A stretch of DNA of 64,000 nt, taken from Bettongia penicillata ogilbyi. Taxonomy: Eukaryota > Chordata > Mammalia > Diprotodontia > Potoroidae. Position numbers and translations under genes: made by a program. The stretch spans positions 4,112,297 through 4,176,296 of the forward strand of contig JAJHZJ010000061.1 of the NCBI GenBank assembly GCA_023548195.1, given 5' to 3'. Positions 10,761 to 21,814 of this stretch are shown here, in pieces. Position 1 is the first letter of the stretch; each line of letters begins with the position of its first letter. Under the pieces are notes generated by a model. That model did no database searches. It was not told the origin of the DNA and saw nothing but the letters and a program-made list of their open reading frames with translations.

Positions 10761-12004
10761 ATTGATATCGCAGATAAGTATCTCAGATATCTTTGGTATT
10801 TCAGTTTATTTACCTGAAAAATCAAGTTTATGTTATATGTCTTGGAAAAATGAATAAATGACTCAATCAGGAATTCAATGGCTGTGTATATGTATGAGAG
10901 TGTGTGTATGTTTAGAAAAAACAAAGGAATGGAATAACAGGTATTTAATTTTACATTATTGCTGTAAAAATTATTGTGAGCTTACTTCCCTCAAAAAGTA
11001 CTATAACACATAAACTGTGAGAATACAAAAGGATCACAAAATCTAACACTAGATCTCAGTGTCATATATGCATATATATGTATAAATAGATACATAGATG
11101 TTACATATGTATGTGTATATGTACATAACTCTTCCCCTTGACTAATATCTTGTAAACAAAAAGGGCAAAGTGAGTATGAGGCTGTGTGTTAAACTAGTAT
11201 GTGTAGAAATATCAGGTGACTTCACTTTAGCAATGTAGAGCACAGAAAATTATTTCTTTTATGTGGGACTTTGCTGGGTCTCCAGGAAGTATAACTAAAA
11301 CATAGATGTCAGATAGTTCTAGAGGAGGACTTTCCCATTTTTCTGATCTTTTAATGTTACCTTGGTAAAATCATATTCACAATTGATGACTGTATGTACG
11401 TTAATCACATGCTCATCAACACTTTGGAACTTGTGACAGAGGTTCCATGATTTCAGTTATGATAGCAAGAGTTGCTTTCAGTTCAGCTCCACAGTTCCTA
11501 GCATAGAACATTTTTAGTGGAAAAATGAGTGGAAAACACATACAAAATAACAAACAAAATACTTTCTTAACTCTGTCATTTCCATAACATTTTTTGTCCT
11601 GTACATCCTTACCTAAGTCTGGATAGAGTCAGTTGAACCATATCCTCAGATGTTAATCCACTAGTAATTCAGCAAGACTAACAGGTGTAGTTGAACAGAA
11701 TAGGACATTATAAAGTGAGAAACATGACAAGTCTTAACGGTTAATTTCTTTCAATAATACAAGGCAGGGGTTTCTTAACAATCAGTAATATCCTTTATAT
11801 CTGACTATTTTTTGAAGGTAATACATAAGGTAAAATAATGAGAGCTTTATGATGTTTTTCTTCAAAAATAAAACCAATGTTGCATAACTATACTTGTCAG
11901 CAATGCCAGAGTAACAAACTATTTGTGTAAAACATGTCAAATCAAGACAACAAGAATTTATCAAGCACAACTTGAAGCAGATTTTTATGATGGACTTAGG
12001 AATA
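10761..12004. other. No gene seen; one AT microsatellite
   Basis: AT-rich sequence with no recognised repeat apart from a TA/TG-rich tract at about 11066-11128. Short open frames here have no recognisable protein features. Confidence 0.5.
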
Positions 12005-12262
12005 TTTCAGGGCAGATGGGTGGACCAATGGATAGAGAACCTGGCCTGGAATCAGAAGAACCTGAGCTGAAATCTAGCCTCTGTTATTAGTTCCGTGACT
12101 CTGGGCAAGTCACTTAATCTGTTTGCCTCAGTTTCCTCATCTGTAAAGTGAGCTGGAGAAGGAAATGGTAAACCACTCTGGCATGTTTGCCAAGAAAACC
12201 CCCAAAAGGGGTCACAAAGATCTGGACATGACTGAAAAAACGACCAAACAACAAAGAAATAC
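12005..12262 (+). mobile_element. Marsupial SINE with RTE-type tail (MAR1-like)
   Basis: Near-complete SINE: head 'ccaatggatagagaacctggcc', body 'tgggcaagtcacttaatctg' and 'cctcagtttcctcatctgta', then 'ctggagaaggaaatggtaaacc', 'tttgccaagaaaa' and a tail 'gacatgactgaaaaaacgacc'. The last part is the tail type thought to recruit RTE enzymes in marsupial MAR1 SINEs. Confidence 0.88.
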
Positions 12263-13074
12263 TTCAGGCCTTTTGTAAATGATTGGAAGAACAATTAAGA
12301 AGATCCTTTCTCAGAATGGCCCTTCAAAATTGACTTAAATTTTTGAACAAAAGGTGTGTTTTACAAGTTTTTCTTCCTGAATATTCTGACATGTACTAAC
12401 CTCCTTGATAGCTGCATGTTCAGAGTAGAGCCTCTAAAATGAGATTAATCATGAGTCTGACCTCAGTCTAACCATCAAAAATGGAGAGACTAAGAGAATG
12501 AATAATGCCTGTTGTCGAGAGGATGACATTCAGGTGTATGGATGACCCTTAGAGGCAGCCATTAATATTTCTATATTTTGCAGGTGTTATTCTGATATTA
12601 CCCAACAATGAGTTGGGTCCAGAATTGAATAGGAGAACTAGGTGGATTGTCTTTGTGAATTTTCATTGCTGTTTAATGACCCCAGGCTTCTACCTGTAAC
12701 AAAGACATCTTTTTTTTCTAGCAACATTATTCTTCTAGCAGTGCAATATAGGAGAGAAGTCATGGAGTACCAGAGTCTACAAAGAATTAAAACTGAAGAG
12801 GACACAAATGTCAATTGGGAGGTATGTAGTACATGTACGTAGGCTAACATATATTGTTAATGAAAAATTACACAAGAGAAGTGATATGACGCTATCATGG
12901 GAGATATATGACCAGAGATCATGAAGCAAGAGCAAAGGATAGTCACTCAACAGCCCAAATATTCCTTTACTATACACTCAATGTCAAGAGATTTAGAGGA
13001 AAACTCTAAGCATTGTAAGCAGACTCTCTGAAGAGGACTTGTAAAAGGGCAGAGACAATAATCAACCAGGATAA
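12263..13074. other. No recognisable feature
   Basis: No gene or named repeat seen. Overlapping short open frames on both strands near 12640-12850 are non-coding in appearance. Confidence 0.45.
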
Positions 13075-13200
13075 GAACAAATGAATAAAAAGCGTCTGTG
13101 TATCAATTTCTATGTGCCAAGCATTGTAGTAAATGTTGGAAACACAAATATCAGAAAGAAAAACTATTCTTGCTTTAATGGAATAATTGAGGTAAATGAC
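13075..13200 (-). mobile_element. L2 LINE 3' end fragment
   Basis: Reads as antisense L2: 'tatgtgccaagcattgtagtaaatgttggaaacacaa', then a diverged 'cttgctttaatggaa' where L2 has the antisense of its 'cctgccctcaaggag' block. Ancient and non-coding. Confidence 0.65.
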
Positions 13201-13430
13201 ATAGTTCTTTTATAGGATTAGTGGAAAGACCCAAAAGTCATGTGGGTGTGAAGGGTGGATGAAAGGCCCAGAAAACTATACCCTTAGGTCAGATAATAGC
13301 ACAAAAGATCTGGGGGACAGGGGTACATAGGAAGAGTAAATGATAAACCCGGAAGCATGTTAGTAAACAGCAGAAGGCTCCGTAGTCCTCCATTTCACTG
13401 AAGGGAATAAAGTGGATGAGTTTGATATGT
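13201..13430. other. No recognisable feature
   Basis: Short unassigned stretch between an L2 fragment and a GATA microsatellite. Confidence 0.4.
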
Positions 13431-13478
13431 AGAGATAGATAGACAGAGAGACAGACAGACACAGAGAGAGAGAGAGAG

Positions 13479-13554
<76 letters not shown>

Positions 13555-13600
13555 GGATAGATAGATAGATAGATAGATAGATAAACAGATAGAGAGAGAT
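13431..13600. repeat. (GATA)n microsatellite with GACA/GA flank
   Basis: A GACA- and GA-rich left edge (13440-13480) leads into a nearly perfect GATA array of about 100 bp with one GATG unit near 13552. The antisense long open frames (13289-13624 and 13360-13605) are Ser/Ile/Tyr/Leu repeats produced by this array. Confidence 0.97.
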
Positions 13601-13871
13601 TTCAATTCTACAAGAGGATATCAATGAAGGACAATATTATAGTAATAGATATTCATGATAGCAACCCTAGGTTATGAAAAAAAGGATAACTTATGTTTGA
13701 TACAGTTTGCTAAATACAGCAGGAAACTTCATTACATTAACAAAAAGATGGCTATCCAAACCATATTTATAATTTTTTAAAAAACCCTTTCTGAAACAAA
13801 TGTGGGAAAGTTTCAGTTATTTCGAAAATTCAGTATGTGTAAAGTTGCTCATTTATCAAAGAGACCAGAAC
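13601..13871. other. No recognisable feature
   Basis: Unassigned AT-rich sequence directly flanking the target site of the next HAL1. Confidence 0.4.
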
Positions 13872-14603
13872 AATGAGGTTTCCCTTCAAGATGACAGAGC
13901 AGAAGCAGGGACCTGCCTGAGCTCTCCCCTAAACCCCTCAAAATACTGTAAAAATGACTAAAGAGATTCTAGAGCAACAGAAGTCACAAAATGAAAGAGT
14001 GAAATATATTTCCAGCCCAAGACAATCTGGAAGGGCAACAGGAAGGGTCTATTGCACCAGGCTCAGAGCACAGTGCAGTATGACTATGCCAGCACAGATG
14101 GAACTGGAACAAGCCTCGGTGCTGCATCGCTGGCAGCTATAGTGGTTTCCAGACTTCTCAACCCACAAATGCCAAAAACAGCTTCAAAGGTCAGTGCAAA
14201 AGCTCTCTCACCTAGGCAAGAGACAAACATGATCTCACAGCAGCTACTGCTGCAGAGGCAGGTGTGATAGTGGAGGTATTGAGCAGCTAATCTCCATCAC
14301 AGTCCTAATGGTGGTTCTGGGGTGAGGAGGAGTGCTATCATGGCAGAGATGGTGGTAACTATGGAAAGGGAATTCTACTCACAGTTTTGGGGCAGAAAAG
14401 AGTGTTTGTGGTTGCTCACAGATCAGAGTGCAGGCCAGGAGAGGAGTAAACACCTCTTATTTGATCATACTACCTTGGAGGAACTGAGAATTTACAGGTT
14501 CCTAGAGATATCTCTGAAAACACATGCACAAAACCCCTGAAATGTGGGCCAGTATACCCTCCACTTAATAAAAAGCTCAAAAGTCAAGTAATTGGCAGGG
14601 GAA

Positions 14604-14666
14604 ATGAGCAAAAAGGGCAAAAACTAAGACTTTAGATGATTACTTTCTTTATGAAAAGGTATTTTT
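14604..14666 (+). pseudogene. HAL1 copy D ORF1, N-terminal piece
   Basis: Equivalent to the first ~20 codons of the 39920 copy ('atgagcaaaaagggcaaaaac...gattactttcttt'), but with an early stop. Cut by insertion of HAL1 copy C; the reading continues at about 17476. Confidence 0.7.
14659..14666 (+). repeat. Left target duplication of HAL1 copy C
   Basis: Octamer ggtatttt, repeated at 17468-17475 after the C-rich end of the inserted element. On its inner side lies a T-run, the complement of the poly-A tail. This fits L1-type target-primed insertion on the minus strand. Confidence 0.7.
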
Positions 14667-15487
14667 TTTATAAAAATTTATTTATTTACCTTTTTACATT
14701 CATTTTCACAAAATTTTGGATTCCAAATTTTCTCCCCTTTTATCCCCTCCCCCCACCCCAATACACCAAGCAATTTAAATTTCCCTATCACCAATCTGCC
14801 CTCTCTTCTATCATCCCTCCCTTTTCTTGTCCCCATCTTCTCTTTTGTCCTGTAGGGCCAGATGACATTCTATTCCTCATTAACTGTATGTCTTATTTCC
14901 TAGTAGCAAGAACAATACTAACCAGTTGTTCCTAAAACTTTGAGTTCCAAATTCTCCCCATCCCTCCCTCCCCACCCATTCCCTTTGGGAAGGCAGGCAA
15001 TTCAATATAGGCCTTATCTGTGTAGTTTTGCAAATGACTTCCATAATAGTCGTGTTGTGTAAGACTAACTGCATTTCCCTCCATCCTATCCTGCCCCCCA
15101 TTGTTTCTGTTCTGTCTTTTGATCCTGTCCCTTCCCGAGTGTTGACTTCAAATTGCTCCCTCCTCCCATTGCCCTCCCTTCCATCATCCCCCCCTTGCTT
15201 ATCTCCTCCCCCACTTTCCTGTATTGTAAGATAGGTTTTCATACCAAAATGAGTGTGCATTTTATTCCTTCCTTTAGTCGAATGTGATGAGGGTAAACTT
15301 CTTGTTTTTTTCTCAGCTCTCCTCTTTTTCCCTCCACTAAAGAGTCTCCTGCTTGCCTCTTGAATGAGATACAATTTACCCCATTCCATTTCACTCTCTT
15401 TCCTCCCACTACATTTCTCTCTCACCATTTACCTTAATTTCTTTTTAAGATATGGTTCCATCCTATTCAATTCACTCTGTGCTCTCT

Positions 15488-15555
15488 CTCTCTGTATGTG
15501 CATGCATGTGTGTATGTGTGTGCGTGCATGCATGTACATGTATGTGTGTGTGTGG
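15488..15555. repeat. (TG)n-rich microsatellite in HAL1 copy C
   Basis: tgtgtgtatgtgtgtgcgtgcatg-like tract between ORF1 and the 3'UTR, at the same place as in the other HAL1 copies. Confidence 0.85.
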
Positions 15556-15686
15556 TCCCACCAACTACCCAGATACTGAAGTTTTAAGCGTTACAAATAT
15601 TGTCTTTCCATGTAGGAATGTAAACAGTTCACTTTTGGTAAGTCCCTTATGACTTCTCTTTGCTGTGTACTTTTTCATGCTTCTTC

Positions 15687-16787
15687 TCATTCTTGTGTTT
15701 GAAAGTCAAATTTTCTTTTCAGCTCTGGTCTTTTCATCAAGAATGATTGAAAGTCCTCTGTTTCATTGAAAGACCATATTTTCCCCTGAAGTATTATACT
15801 CAGTTTTGCTGGGTAGGTGATTCTTGGTTTTAGTCCTAGTTCCTTTGACTTCTGGAATATCCTATTCCACTCCCTTCGATCCCTTAATGTAGAAGCTGCT
15901 AGATCTTGAGTTATCTTGACTGTATTTCCACAATACTGGAATTGTTTCTTTCTAGCTGTTTGCAATATTTTCTCCTTGACCTGGGAATTCTGGAATTTGA
16001 CCACAATGTTCCTAGGAGTTTCTCTTTTCAGATCTCTTTCAGGCGGTGATCGATGGATTCCTTCAATACTTATTTTGCCCTCTGGTTGTAGAATCTCAGG
16101 GCAGTTTTCCTCGATAATTTCATGGAAGATGATATCTAGGCTCTTTTTTTGATCATGACTTTCAGGTAGTCCTATAATTTTTAAATTGTCTCTCCTGGAT
16201 CTATTTTCCAGGTCAGTTGTTTTTCCAATGAGATATTTCACATTCTCTTCCATTTTTTTATTCTTTTGGTTTTGTTTGGTGATTTCTTGGTTTCTCAGAA
16301 AGTCATTAGACTCCATCTGTTCCATTCTAATTTTGAGAGAACTATTATCTTCAGTGAGCTTTTGAACCTCTTTTTGCATTTGGCTAATTCTGCTTTTGAA
16401 AGCATTCTTCTCCTCATTGGCTTTTTGACCCTCTTTTGCCAATTGAGTGAGCCTATTTTTCAAGGTGTTATTTTCTTCAGCATTTTTTTGGGTCTCCTTT
16501 ACCAAAGTATTGACCCGTTTTTCATGCTTTTCTTACATCTCTCTCATTTCTCTTCCCAATTTTTCCTCCACCTGTCTAACTTGATTTTCAAAATCCTTTT
16601 TGAGCTCTTCCATGGCCTGAGCCCACCAGACATCCACCTGGGATGTCTGGGATACAGAGGCCCTGCCCTCCACGTCTTTCCCAGATGGTAAGAATAGTTC
16701 CTCATCATCAGAATTGAAAAGCAGGAACATCTTTACCCCATCAAAGTAGCTTTCTATAGTCTTATTTTTCTTCCCTTTTCTGGGCAT
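15687..16787 (-). pseudogene. HAL1 ORF1p, 366 codons with one in-frame stop
   Basis: ORF1p homologue of L1: a nucleic-acid chaperone that trimerises through a coiled coil and coats element RNA. Starts MPRKGKKNKTIESYF; acidic residues near 25-30; heptad-rich coiled coil about 60-165; RRM-like domain from about 180 (RRDNLKIIGLPESHDQKK); C-terminal domain from about 265 (NIVVKFQNSQVKEKILQTAR, then YPAKLSIILQGKIWSF) to the end near residue 366. The only defect is TAA at 16533-16535 (codon 85), where the 39920 copy has CAA. Frame is otherwise intact, which is unusual for a HAL1. A downstream product from codon 95 would lack the N-terminus only. Confidence 0.88.
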
Positions 16788-17467
16788 TTTCCCAGCCAGT
16801 TACTTGACTTCTGAGATTCCTCTGCACTCCCTCCTAGATCCGCCCAGCTAATGCTTGGGCTCTGAGATTCAAATGGGCTTTCTGGGGCAGGCATGGATGC
16901 TATTCAATGTGAGCTTAAGTTCTGGTTCTCAGGTGGGGCAGGGCCACCTCCCAGGCTCAGTTCCCTCAGGGGGTTTATGCAGAGACCTTCAGTAATGGCC
17001 CTGAACTTCTGCCTGCCTGCTCAGGGAGTCCCGGGATGCCGCTGCTATCTCTGCAGCTGCCTCTACCTGCCTCTGCTGCTGCCTCCTGAGGGGGCCCGAG
17101 TCACGGAGACACCCCGCTCCCCTCTCGGCCAGCCCAGACGTCTCTCTCACTGACCTGTAGCATCTGTGGGCAGAGGGACCTTCCCGGCCGCTGGAGATTC
17201 CGTCCCTGAAGCCTGCTTGGATCTGCTCCTTTGGGGCCGTGCGGCCAGGGCAGCACAGGGGTGGGCTCCACTTTCCGGAGCATGATGGACCCCTGGGGAT
17301 GGCTCTCCAGGGCTCTCTGGAACAGAAATCTTTTCCACTGTGTTTCTGCGCACCTTGCAGTGCTCCAGAATTTGTGGGGAGTTCTTCTTGCAGGAACTAT
17401 ATGGGCTGTGGCTTCAGAGCTAGCATACATGAGTCTTTCTACTCCACCCTCTTGGCTCCACCCCCCC
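16788..17467 (-). promoter_or_regulatory. HAL1 copy C 5'UTR, GC- and CpG-bearing
   Basis: Visibly richer in G+C and CpG than the surrounding DNA (ccgggatgccgctg, gggccgtgcggcc, gcttccggag-like blocks). It is the expected site of the element's internal promoter. Chance open frames on both strands here (17101-17430, 17231-17508) come from this composition and show no conserved domain. Confidence 0.6.
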
Positions 17468-17480
17468 GGTATTTTCTTAT

Positions 17481-17534
17481 AATGAGGAAGATCAAAGCGT
17501 ACAACTAGAGGAAGATCAAAGCATACAACTGGAG
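17481..17534 (+). repeat. Short tandem duplication in HAL1 copy D ORF1
   Basis: The unit 'gaggaagatcaaagc' followed by 'tacaact' occurs twice in a row with one or two differences. The other HAL1 copies have it once (gatgaggaagaacaatg...), so the duplication is private to this copy. Confidence 0.7.
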
Positions 17535-17587
17535 GAACACATAAAGGTCAAGGCTCTTAAATCCAAAACCTCCAAGAAAAATATAAA

Positions 17588-18357
17588 ATGATATTTTATT
17601 ATTATAATTATTATTATATTATATTTATTATAATAATTATTATATTATATATATTATATTATATATATTTATATATATATAAATTAATATATATATTATA
17701 TTTATATATATATAATATATATTTATATATATAAATATATATATATTATATATATTATATATTATATTATATAATATGTTATAATAATATATTATATTAA
17801 TAATATAATTATATAATAAATAATAATTAAATAATAAATAATTAATAAATAAATAAAATAATTAAATAAATAAAATAAAAATTTTTAATTTTTTAAAATT
17901 AAATATAAAATATAAAATTAAAATTATATTTTATATATATATATATATAAAATATATAATATATATATATAAAAAATATAATATATATATATATAAAATA
18001 TATAAAAATATATTAAAATATAAAATTTTAAAATTAAATATAAAATATAAAAATAAAAATAAAAAAAAAATAAAAATAAAAAAAATTAAATAAATAAAAT
18101 AAAAAAAAATAATAAATAAATAAAATAAATAAATAAATAAATAATAAATAATTAAATAATAAATGATATAATAATAATAATATATATTATAATAATATAT
18201 ATATTATATAAATAAATATAAATTATATATATAAATATAAATATATATATTATAATATATAATATTATAATAATTATTATATTATATATATTATAATAAT
18301 TATTATAATAATTATATTATAATTATTATAATAATCATTATAATATAAATGATATTA
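17588..18357. repeat. AT-only low-complexity expansion (~770 bp)
   Basis: Almost entirely A and T: (TA)n, (TTA)n, (AAT)n, (AAAT)n and (ATAAA)n blocks, many self-complementary. It begins right after 'aaatataaaatgatatttt' in HAL1 copy D ORF1 and ends before 'gaggtgatagaagacctcaaaaagg', where ORF1 continues. It therefore arose inside the element after or during insertion. Expected to form hairpins and to be unstable. Confidence 0.95.
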
Positions 18358-19283
18358 TTATTGAGGTGATAGAAGACCTCAAAAAGGATTTTGAAAATCA
18401 AGTAAGAGAAGTAGAGGAAACATTGAGAAGAGAAATGAGAGTGATGCAAGAAAATCATGAAAAATTAGTCAAAAGCTTTCTAAAGGAGACCCAAAAAATG
18501 CTGATGAAAAGAGCACCTTTAAAAATAGATTAACCCAAATGGCAAAAGAGGTCCAAAAAGCCAAAGAGAAAAAGAATTCCTTAAAAAGTAGAATTGGCCA
18601 ACTGGAAGAGGTGATCCAAAAGCTCACTGAAGAAAATAATTCCTTCAAAATTAGAATGGAGCAAATGGAAGCTAATGACTTTATGAGAAATCAAGAAATT
18701 ATAAAACAAAACTAAAAGAGCATGAAATGGTTCATTGGAAAAACAATTGACCTGTAAATTAGATGCAGGAGAGGTTATTTTAACTTATTGGTCTACCTGA
18801 AAACCATCATCAAAAAAGGAACCTACACATCGTCTTTCAAGAAATTATCAAGGAAAACTGCCCTGATGTTCTAGAACTAGAAGGGCAAAATAGAAATGGA
18901 AAGAATCCACTGATCACCTCACAGAAGAGATCCCAAAAGGAAAACTCCTAGGACTATTGCAGCAAAATTCCAGAGTTCCCAGGTCAAGGAGAAAATATTA
19001 CAAGCAGCCAGAAAAAATTAATTCAAGTAATGTGGAAACACAATCAAGACAGGATTTAGAAGCTTCTACACTAAAGGATCAAAGAGCTTGGAATATGATA
19101 TTCCATGGGTAAAGGGAGCTAGGATTAAAACCAAGAATCACCTATCCAGCAAAACTGAGTCTAATACTTCAGGGGGGGAAATGGAATTTCAATGAAATAG
19201 AGGATGTCCAAGCATTTTTGCTGAAAATACCAGAGATGAATAGAAAGTTTGACTTTCAAATACAAGCATCAAGAGAAACATGA
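18358..19283 (+). pseudogene. HAL1 copy D ORF1, main remnant
   Basis: Continues ORF1 from the 'EDLKKDFENQVREVEE' coiled-coil start through the RRM-like part and the C-terminal domain to about 19283. Several frameshifts and stops, so more decayed than the copy nested within it. It is in inverted orientation to the 15687-16787 ORF1. Confidence 0.85.
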
Positions 19284-19404
19284 AAAGATAAACAGGAAAG
19301 AGAAGCCATAAGAGACTTATTAATATTGAACTGCTTGCATTCTTAAATGGAAAGATGATATCTGTAAGTCATGAGACCTTTCTCAGTATTAGGGTAGTTA
19401 GACG

Positions 19405-19406
19405 GA

Positions 19407-19461
<55 letters not shown>

Positions 19462-19531
19462 TGTATGTGTATATTATGTATGTGTAGTATATTTGTATGG
19501 ATATGTGTGTGTGTGTGTGTGTGTGTGTATA
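19405..19531. repeat. (TA)n(TG)n microsatellite
   Basis: Perfect TA run, then TG runs with short interruptions. Lies between ORF1 and the 3'UTR of HAL1 copy D. Produces His/Thr- and Val/Cys-rich chance frames. Confidence 0.95.
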
Positions 19532-20447
19532 CAGAGAGCATAGGGTGAGCTGAATATGAAGGGAAGATATCTAAAAATAAAATTGTGTTGAGGGGAATGT
19601 ACATGGAGAAAAAGAAAAGGAGAAGTAGAATGTAGTAAATCATTTCACATAAAAGAAGCAAGAAGGAGCTTTCTACAATGGAGTGGAAGATGGGGGAGGT
19701 GAGAGGAAATAAGTTAGCCTTACTCTCATTGAATTTGGCTTAAGAAGGGGATGACACACAATCAATTGGGTATAGAACATCTATCTTACCCTGCAGGAAG
19801 GTAGGGGGAAATGAATAGGAAAGGGAGGATAATAGAAGGGATGGCAGATTGGGGGAAGGGGTAATCAGAAGCAAACACTATTGTGGGGGTACAGGTCAAG
19901 GGAGAGAATGAAACAAATTGAGGGCAGGATGGGATAGAAGGGAATGTGGTTAGTCTTTCACAACATGACTGTTATGGAAGTGTTTTGCATGGCTACACAT
20001 GTATGATCTATATCAAATTGCTTGCTTTCTCAATGAGGGTGGGTGGGGAGGAAGGAAGGGAGTGAATGTAGAACTTAAAGCTTTAAAAACAAATACTGAA
20101 AACTGTTTTTGCATGCAACTGGAAAATAAATTTTACAGGCAATGGGGTATAGAAATCTATCTTGTTCTACCAGAAAATAGAGAGGAAGCTTTGAGAAGGG
20201 GGTGTGTGATAGAAGGGAGGGCAAGTTGGAGAAAGGGGTTGTTGGGGTGCATGCTGTCTGTCCTTGGCAGGGGAAAGGGGAGAGATGGGGAGAAAATTTG
20301 GAATTCAAAATCTTGTGGAAATGAATGTTCAAAAATGAAAATAAACAAATTATATTAGAATTGTAAAAAAAAAAAATGAGGTTTCCCTGTATTTATATCC
20401 TAATTTTAACCTGATATTCCCAAATTATACTATATAATAGGTTGTTG

Positions 20448-20919
20448 CAAGGCAGTCTTGACTCAGAACAGTTAGGTGGTTCAGGTTCAGAACTGGAATT
20501 AAATAAGATCCTAATAAAACATCTAACTGTTAACAAAAGGGCATTTATTTAGCATAAAAGCATAGAAAAAGTCTCATTAAGGATGTAGCATTGATTCAGT
20601 TGAGCAAATCTACCCTGCCCCTATGCTGGTCTGCCAATCAAGTCAAGGAAAAAGGCATCCTTGCCTTCTTTGTGGCTTAGTCTTTTATAGATGTGTAGAC
20701 CAGCAGGAAACTACATCAACAACCCAACTCTTGCTATCCTGAGTCAATTATGTCTTGTGGACAATTTAAGTTCCTTTTAAGGAAAAGCTATCATAGCTAG
20801 TTTTATATGATAGATATTGCTCCTACCACATAGATCCTTCACTAAATGGCCCCTCATAGTGTTTTGTGATCTCCTGGTATAAGCTTCATAGTGTTAAAAT
20901 ACAATGTCCCACAAGGCAG
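20448..20919 (-). mobile_element. Candidate solo LTR (minus strand)
   Basis: The octamer caaggcag flanks the segment 20456-20911. On the complement the segment starts TGGGACATTG, as LTRs start with TG, and has AATAAA (complement of tttatt near 20547-20552) about 95 bases before its end, as in an LTR R region. The expected CA end is not clear and eight bases is long for a retroviral duplication, so family and exact ends are uncertain. No coding sequence. Confidence 0.4.
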
Positions 20920-21569
20920 GGTTGTTTTCTCTTGCCTCGCATAACTTCTCAAGAAATCTGCTTTTGATTACTAGTAAGTGACCAGAGATTTAGGTAAAAC
21001 TTTATATCTGCTCATTCTGAAGAGTCATTTTGGGAATGGGAGTAGGGAACAAATGTGAAAGAAGTAAAGAACACTTGGGGAAACATTAATTCTAGGAAAT
21101 ATTATACATGTAGCACAGTTGCTTAAAGAGTTCAAAACCTATAGCCAACCCATGTTTTGGATACTGATTATGGTGCTCCTTTAGATGGTTATTATTTTGC
21201 AGTATAAGAGTGTCTAAGGAGACAATAAAAGATAATGAATGAATATGTGCTTTCCAGCAGGCAAATCTTTGCTTTGGCTCAGGATTTAAGAATATGCAGT
21301 GCTTATGAAAGGCATCGACTAGTTCAGATTTGGTGATTTATAGCATTCCTCACACCATAACAGAGAATAAATGGGCGCTGAGGAGGTTTGGGTCAGGTGT
21401 TTGAAATCTCTTTGTCTTTGAGCCTAACAAGCCTATCAATCAAATTAGATTGGCTACCGGTGACCTCATCACTAATTTTAGTGCTAGTGAAAGAAATTGA
21501 TTTTCTATCTTCTAAAAAGCATATTTCAGCATTGTAGAGAGAAGACAGAGGTTTGGCCCTCTCTCCTTC
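20920..21569. other. No recognisable feature
   Basis: No gene or nameable repeat seen. Confidence 0.4.
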
Positions 21570-21710
21570 TCATCTGGTCTCTTCTGGGAAGGGAAGGGTA
21601 GGGAAGGGAGAAGAGGCAAGGGGGAAGGAAAGGTGAAGAAGAGGGAGAGAAAGTGAAGGGAGGAGAGAAAAGTAGAAGGATAAGGAGCAGGGAGCAGAAG
21701 GGCTAGATAC
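21570..21710. repeat. Purine-rich (GGGAA/GA) tract
   Basis: Strong strand asymmetry: almost only A and G on the plus strand (gggaagggaagggtaggg..., ggagagaaaag). The antisense open frame here is an artefact of this composition. Confidence 0.85.
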
Positions 21711-21814
21711 TTTCCATCCCTATCGGGCATTTATAGTTTTGTTGCCTTGTAGTCACATTAATATATGCCTAATGAGGATCAATTAAAAGAACTGGGTGAG
21801 GGGACATGTAGTTA

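Larger units (their letters stand above)
14667..17467 (-). mobile_element. HAL1 copy C, full-length, nested in copy D
   Basis: Complement reads a complete HAL1: G-rich 5' end (run of C at 17461-17467), CpG-bearing 5'UTR to 16788, ORF1 at 16787-15687, TG-rich microsatellite near 15488-15555, 3'UTR and a short A-tail. Flanked by ggtatttt on both sides. It interrupts copy D inside ORF1, so it is younger. Its ORF1 has only one stop in 367 codons, consistent with a more recent insertion. Confidence 0.9.
13872..20388 (+). mobile_element. HAL1 copy D, full-length, with 14-bp target duplication
   Basis: Flanked by aatgaggtttccct at 13872-13885 and 20375-20388, the second directly after a poly-A tail. 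The element (13886-20374) begins 'tcaagatgacagagcagaa', with a 5'UTR to about 14603 and an ORF1 ATG near 14604. It is interrupted at 14666/17476 by an opposite-strand HAL1 and at 17588-18357 by an AT-only expansion. ORF1 resumes at 18358, then comes a TA/TG microsatellite and a 3'UTR. No ORF2, so it would have needed L1 proteins in trans. Confidence 0.9.

Noticed and set aside
13289..13624. 111-codon Ser/Leu/Ile/Tyr-rich open frame
   Set aside because: Product of the GATA microsatellite; no start context or conservation to support a gene.
14880..15428. 182-codon antisense open frame
   Set aside because: It lies on the minus strand within the 3'UTR of HAL1 copy C, is compositionally biased (Gly/Arg/Glu) and has no conserved domain.
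15687..16505. 272-codon open frame as a possible host coiled-coil gene
   Set aside because: It is the downstream part of HAL1 ORF1 in frame with 16787-16536, and the same protein occurs in the other HAL1 copies.
17101..17508. Overlapping open frames on both strands in GC-rich DNA
   Set aside because: They arise from the GC-rich HAL1 5'UTR, lack stop codons by composition, and are not preserved in copy E.
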